Of a stretch of 64,000 nt of DNA, positions 60,625 to 64,000 are shown piece after piece (position 1 is the stretch's first letter; each line of letters starts with the position of its first letter). The translations under genes were made by a program, and so were the position numbers. Below the pieces are notes generated by a model, which had not been told where the DNA came from, did not search any database, and saw nothing but the letters and a program-made list of their open reading frames with translations. The DNA comes from an uncultured Paracoccaceae bacterium (lineage in GTDB: Bacteria > Pseudomonadota > Alphaproteobacteria > Rhodobacterales > Rhodobacteraceae): positions 2,768,463-2,832,462 of the forward strand of contig CANLNT010000001.1 in the NCBI GenBank assembly GCA_947492825.1, written 5' to 3'.

Positions 60625-62199
60625 ATGACCAAGAAATCTACACCGAACTTTCTTTACATCATGACCGACCAGCATCGCGCGGATTGGCTGGGGTGCTATG
60701 GTCATCCTGTTGTCAAAACGCCAAATATCGACGCGCTGGCACAGAACGGTGTTCGGTTCACGGATTTCCACGTTGCATCGCCCGTTTGCATGCCAAACCG
60801 GGGGGCATTCATGACGGGGCGTTACCCGACGACCAACGGGCTGCGGTACAATGGCTGTGTGCTGGCGCCGGGAAGCCAGACGTTTGTCGATGTCCTGCGT
60901 GCGGCGGGGTATCGCACCGCCACGATCGGCAAAAGCCATCTGGAACCGATGACGCACGGGGAGCCGCACGACTGGAACGATCCAAAGGATCAGCTGATCC
61001 CCGAGGCCAAGGACCAGACCGGGCTGGAACACCTGGCCGAGGCCCCTGAAACCTATGCCAGCGAAGACGACACGGTAATCGGCACGCCCTATTACGGGTT
61101 CGACGAGGTCAACATTGTCACTGGTCACGGCGCGACGGCGCGGGGTCACTACTTGCAATGGTTACGTCGGAAATACCCGGAGACATGGGAGGCACTACGC
61201 GATCCGGCAAATCAGCTGCCGCATGATTATACCTGCCCGCAAGCGATACGCACGCCACTGGCCGAGGATGACTATCCCACAAATTACATCCGGGACCGCG
61301 CCATCGCACATCTGAAGGACTGCGCTGACGATCCCCGTCCAAAGTTCACCTATGTCTCTTTCCCCGACCCGCATCATCCCTTCACGCCGCCGGGCAAATA
61401 TTGGTCGATGTATGCGCCAGAGGATTTCGCCTTGGCCCATCCCTATGCCACGCATCAAAATCCGCCACCGCCACTTGAGGCCTGCCGCCGCGCCATGGAA
61501 AGCGGAGAGGCCCCGGACAAGGCCACCAATGCCATCATGGTCAGCGACCGTCATGTGCTAGAAGCGATGGCATTGACCGCAGGCATGACGACGATGATTG
61601 ACGATGCCATCGGAGACATCATCCGGACGCTTCACGAAACCGGTCAGGCCGACAACACGATCATCATCTTCAACACGGACCATGGCGACTATCTGGGAGA
61701 CTACAATCTTCTGCTCAAAGGGCCATGGATGCATGAGGCCGTCACCCACGTGCCGATGATCTGGTCCGAGCCGGATGCGCAGGGTTCAAGGACATGCGAT
61801 GTGCTGGCTTCGACGACTGATATTGCACCGACCATTCTGGAACGTGTGGGCGCAGCCCCGTTCGTGGGGATGCAAGGGCGCTCACTACTGCCTGCGATGC
61901 AATCGGAGGATGCTACGCTGCGCGACGATCTTCTTGTGGAATACAGCGACGGATTTGCGCGCATGGGGTTTGACACACCTGCGCGGGCGCGGTCGGTCAT
62001 GACCAAGGAATGGCGCATCACTGTCTACCGCGACGAGGATTGGGGCGAGCTTTACGACCGCGTCAACGATCCCTCGCAATCCCGCAACCTTTGGGCCGAG
62101 CCTGACTACGCGGCCGTGAAGGCCGAAATGCTTGAACGGCTTGCGCATCAGTTGATCGCCCTCATGGACGATAGCCCGCGTGCGCTGCGCAGCGCCTGA
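60625..62199 (+). CDS. Sulfatase family hydrolase
   Basis: A 524-residue type I sulfatase / phosphonate monoester hydrolase-like protein without a signal peptide, so it acts in the cytoplasm. The formylglycine motif is C55-M-P-N-R59 (C-x-P-x-R). Metal and active-site blocks are YIMTDQHRADWLGCYG, TIGKSHLEP and FNTDHGDYLGDYNLLLKGPWMHEA. It probably removes sulfate from an imported organosulfate; a phosphodiester or phosphonate substrate is possible. It needs a maturation enzyme for the cysteine, not found in the window. Twenty-two bp separate it from the permease. Confidence 0.9.
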   Translation: MTKKSTPNFLYIMTDQHRADWLGCYGHPVVKTPNIDALAQNGVRFTDFHVASPVCMPNRGAFMTGRYPTTNGLRYNGCVLAPGSQTFVDVLRAAGYRTATIGKSHLEPMTHGEPHDWNDPKDQLIPEAKDQTGLEHLAEAPETYASEDDTVIGTPYYGFDEVNIVTGHGATARGHYLQWLRRKYPETWEALRDPANQLPHDYTCPQAIRTPLAEDDYPTNYIRDRAIAHLKDCADDPRPKFTYVSFPDPHHPFTPPGKYWSMYAPEDFALAHPYATHQNPPPPLEACRRAMESGEAPDKATNAIMVSDRHVLEAMALTAGMTTMIDDAIGDIIRTLHETGQADNTIIIFNTDHGDYLGDYNLLLKGPWMHEAVTHVPMIWSEPDAQGSRTCDVLASTTDIAPTILERVGAAPFVGMQGRSLLPAMQSEDATLRDDLLVEYSDGFARMGFDTPARARSVMTKEWRITVYRDEDWGELYDRVNDPSQSRNLWAEPDYAAVKAEMLERLAHQLIALMDDSPRALRSA

Positions 62200-62229
62200 C
62201 CCTTCAATGCTTAAACGATCGGATGTCCC

Positions 62230-63411
62230 ATGTTCGAAACTCTGACGGATACACCTCTTTTCGGCGCAAACCTGATCACACAGCAGTTCAAGGCAGACCC
62301 GAGAGACGAAAAGATCGACCTGGGGCTTGGCGTTTATCGCGACGAAGCGGGACAAACGCCGGTGATGGAGGCCGTCAAGAAGGCCGAGGCGCTATTGCTG
62401 AAGTCGCAGACATCCAAATCCTACCTGGGCCTTGCAGGTGATGATGCGTTTTCCGACGCGCTCTTGCGTCTGGTTGTCGGTGACACTCCTGTGGCCGAAC
62501 GTTTCAGCTATGTCCAGACACCGGGTGGGGTCGCTGCACTTCGGCTGGCGGTCGAGGTCATCGCCAATGTGTCGTCCGGATCACGCATCTGGATGTCGGA
62601 CCCGTCCTGGGCCAATCACGGGCCGATCATGCGGGCCAGCGGCCTTGAGGTCTTGGAATTCCGCTATCTTGATCAGGCAACGCAAAGGCTGGATTTCGAC
62701 GGCATGTGCGAAGACCTTGCAGGCGCAGCACCGGGCGATGGCGTGCTCTTGCAAGCCTGTTGCCACAACCCGTCGGGCGTCGATCTGGAACCGGCGCAAT
62801 GGGACATTCTGTGCAGTATCCTTGTGGACAAGGGTCTGCTGCCCATTCTCGATGTCGCCTATCAAGGGTTCGGGGAAGGGATTGAGGCAGATATGTACGG
62901 TGTCAGGGTTATCGCTGAAGCCGTGCCAGAGGCTTTCATGGCCGTCACCTGTTCCAAGACATTCTCGAACTACCGCGACCGGGCGGGTATTCTTGCGGCC
63001 CTCAGCCGCAAGCCAGACCAAAAACACCGCATCCGCCAGAAAATGCTGGGTCACATCAATACGCTATACGCAATGCCGCCGGATCACGCGGCTGCGGTCG
63101 TCCGCACGATCCTAACCGATCCGGACCTGCGGACCCTATGGCAGACAGAGTTGAATGACATGCGGCTGCGCGTCGTGAAATGTCGACAAAATCTGTCCCG
63201 CGCGCTGCGGCAGGCAACCAACGGAGATCACTTTGACTTCCTGATGCATCATCGCGGGATGTTTTCGATCCTTCCACTCAGCCCGCCGCAGGTCGAGCGG
63301 CTGCGGCTTGAGTTCGGAATTTACATCCTCCCCAGTGGCCGGACAAACCTCGCAGGGCTTGGCGATCATCAAATCCAGCGTGTGGCCCAATCGATTGCTG
63401 CTGTGCTCTGA
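62230..63411 (+). CDS. Aromatic-type class I aminotransferase, second copy
   Basis: A 393-residue PLP aminotransferase paralogous to the one at 10157. The PLP lysine is K243 in TCSKTFSNYRDRAG, with CCHNPSG (N180) and DVAYQGFGEG. It differs in the substrate-facing N-terminal segment and lacks the housekeeping neighbours. Placed last in the TAXI-TRAP-sulfatase run, it likely transaminates the desulfated aromatic amino acid to an aryl-pyruvate. The ATG at 62230 begins MFETLTDTPLFGAN. Confidence 0.9.
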   Translation: MFETLTDTPLFGANLITQQFKADPRDEKIDLGLGVYRDEAGQTPVMEAVKKAEALLLKSQTSKSYLGLAGDDAFSDALLRLVVGDTPVAERFSYVQTPGGVAALRLAVEVIANVSSGSRIWMSDPSWANHGPIMRASGLEVLEFRYLDQATQRLDFDGMCEDLAGAAPGDGVLLQACCHNPSGVDLEPAQWDILCSILVDKGLLPILDVAYQGFGEGIEADMYGVRVIAEAVPEAFMAVTCSKTFSNYRDRAGILAALSRKPDQKHRIRQKMLGHINTLYAMPPDHAAAVVRTILTDPDLRTLWQTELNDMRLRVVKCRQNLSRALRQATNGDHFDFLMHHRGMFSILPLSPPQVERLRLEFGIYILPSGRTNLAGLGDHQIQRVAQSIAAVL

Positions 63412-63619
63412 CGGTCATCCGCTGTGTGGCAGCACCTTTCTTGATCGACACTTTGCTGTGGATCGGGTGTCCCCCATTGCGACATCCCGACATCAGCCCT
63501 CATGACGCGGCACAGGGAAGCGAAAGCGCATCATCTGCAACCATTGTTTGCTTTTTGTCAAAATATCGGCAGAGTATTTGCCTATATTTGAGCATTTTTG
63601 AAGATTGGTGGGTTATCTC

Positions 63620-64000
63620 GTGGCGACAATCAAAGGCGATGAATTTGACAATACCCTGAATGGCTTTGCGACCAACGATGAACTTTTTGGGTTCGAAGGC
63701 AATGACACTCTGGACGGGGGTCCTGGAAACGACACCATGTACGGCGGGGATGGCAATGACATCTTCATCATCCGCAATGATGGCGCCCAAAACACCATCC
63801 TGGGTGAGGCCGACACAGACGAACTCGATTTTAGTATCGCGACGGCAGGTTGGACGATAGACGCGGATTCGGGCCAGTCCGGCGGATCATCGATCCTGTT
63901 TTCGGGGATCGAAGTCATTACAGCCTCTGACTTTGACGATGTGGTTGTGGCCGATGCGGGGTTGTCGCGGGTTTATGGCGGGGCGGGGAATGACACGCTC
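63620..64000 (+). CDS. RTX-type calcium-binding repeat protein (partial)
   Basis: The frame is open from a GTG at 63620 (GGTGGG upstream; alternative GTG at 63608) to the window end, 127 codons. It encodes hemolysin-type nonapeptide repeats: LFGFEGNDTLDGGPGNDTMYGGDGNDIF and later VYGGAGNDTL, which bind Ca2+ as a parallel beta-roll. There is no N-terminal signal peptide, as expected for type I secretion with a C-terminal signal beyond the window. The 208-bp gap before it is AT-rich near the start, consistent with a promoter. Confidence 0.82.
   Translation, partial: MATIKGDEFDNTLNGFATNDELFGFEGNDTLDGGPGNDTMYGGDGNDIFIIRNDGAQNTILGEADTDELDFSIATAGWTIDADSGQSGGSSILFSGIEVITASDFDDVVVADAGLSRVYGGAGNDTL

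Noticed and set aside
1..64000. rRNA, tRNA, tmRNA or IS elements
   Set aside because: I found no cloverleaf-like sequences, rRNA-like segments, transposase motifs or terminal inverted repeats in the gaps between genes.

Overview
The window is a stretch of a GC-rich alphaproteobacterial chromosome. Gene content and order point to the Roseobacter group (Rhodobacterales): mcl1 of the ethylmalonyl-CoA pathway, ftsEX-plsC, argH-lysA with a DUF4175 gene, a plant-type gshA, a urea ABC transporter, TAXI-TRAP transport and an RTX protein. This rests on recognition from memory, not a search. I saw no rRNA, tRNA, CRISPR array, IS element or prophage.

Region by region. 0-24 kb is mostly housekeeping: a FAD oxidoreductase divergent from mnmD, a DMT exporter, a lytic transglycosylase, dapA, a secreted protein with a phospholipase A2-like site, an AlkX-type glycosylase with a K+-channel-like gene, smpB, sseA, an aromatic aminotransferase, mcl1, accA, the ftsE-ftsX-plsC-PPOX operon, and an argH-lipoprotein-membrane protein-lysA-DUF4175 run. 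24-34 kb is envelope and transport: a CPA2 antiporter with a His-rich loop, YqgE, a DsbD-N-like protein, an RND efflux pair, and udg-moaB. 34-40 kb is pyrimidine and phospholipid synthesis: pyrB, a probably non-catalytic pyrC, plsY, and two related unknown membrane proteins. 40-46 kb is urtABCDE with no urease genes nearby. 46-51 kb holds a HExxH protein with a peptidoglycan-binding domain, gshA, a GNAT protein and small membrane proteins.

51-63.4 kb is the most unusual part: an accessory catabolic block around an IclR regulator. It encodes a TPP enzyme, an aldehyde dehydrogenase, a homoprotocatechuate-dioxygenase-like extradiol enzyme, a FAH-family enzyme, a RidA protein, a TAXI-TRAP transporter, a sulfatase and an aromatic-type aminotransferase. 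Three copies of a TTTCA-N5-TGAAA palindrome lie at its promoters. Together the genes read as uptake and desulfation of a sulfated catechol or aromatic amino acid, followed by transamination, decarboxylation, oxidation and ring cleavage. The substrate is inferred.

Three non-coding structures stand out. One motif (TGTGCAT / ATGCACA) occurs as four direct repeats at an exact 11-bp period upstream of mcl1 and again, inverted, upstream of an unknown membrane gene at 36.4 kb. A cluster of TTGCGCA sites lies just before mcl1. Three perfect ~20-bp palindromes stand 25 bp apart at 50.9 kb. The window ends inside an RTX calcium-binding protein gene.
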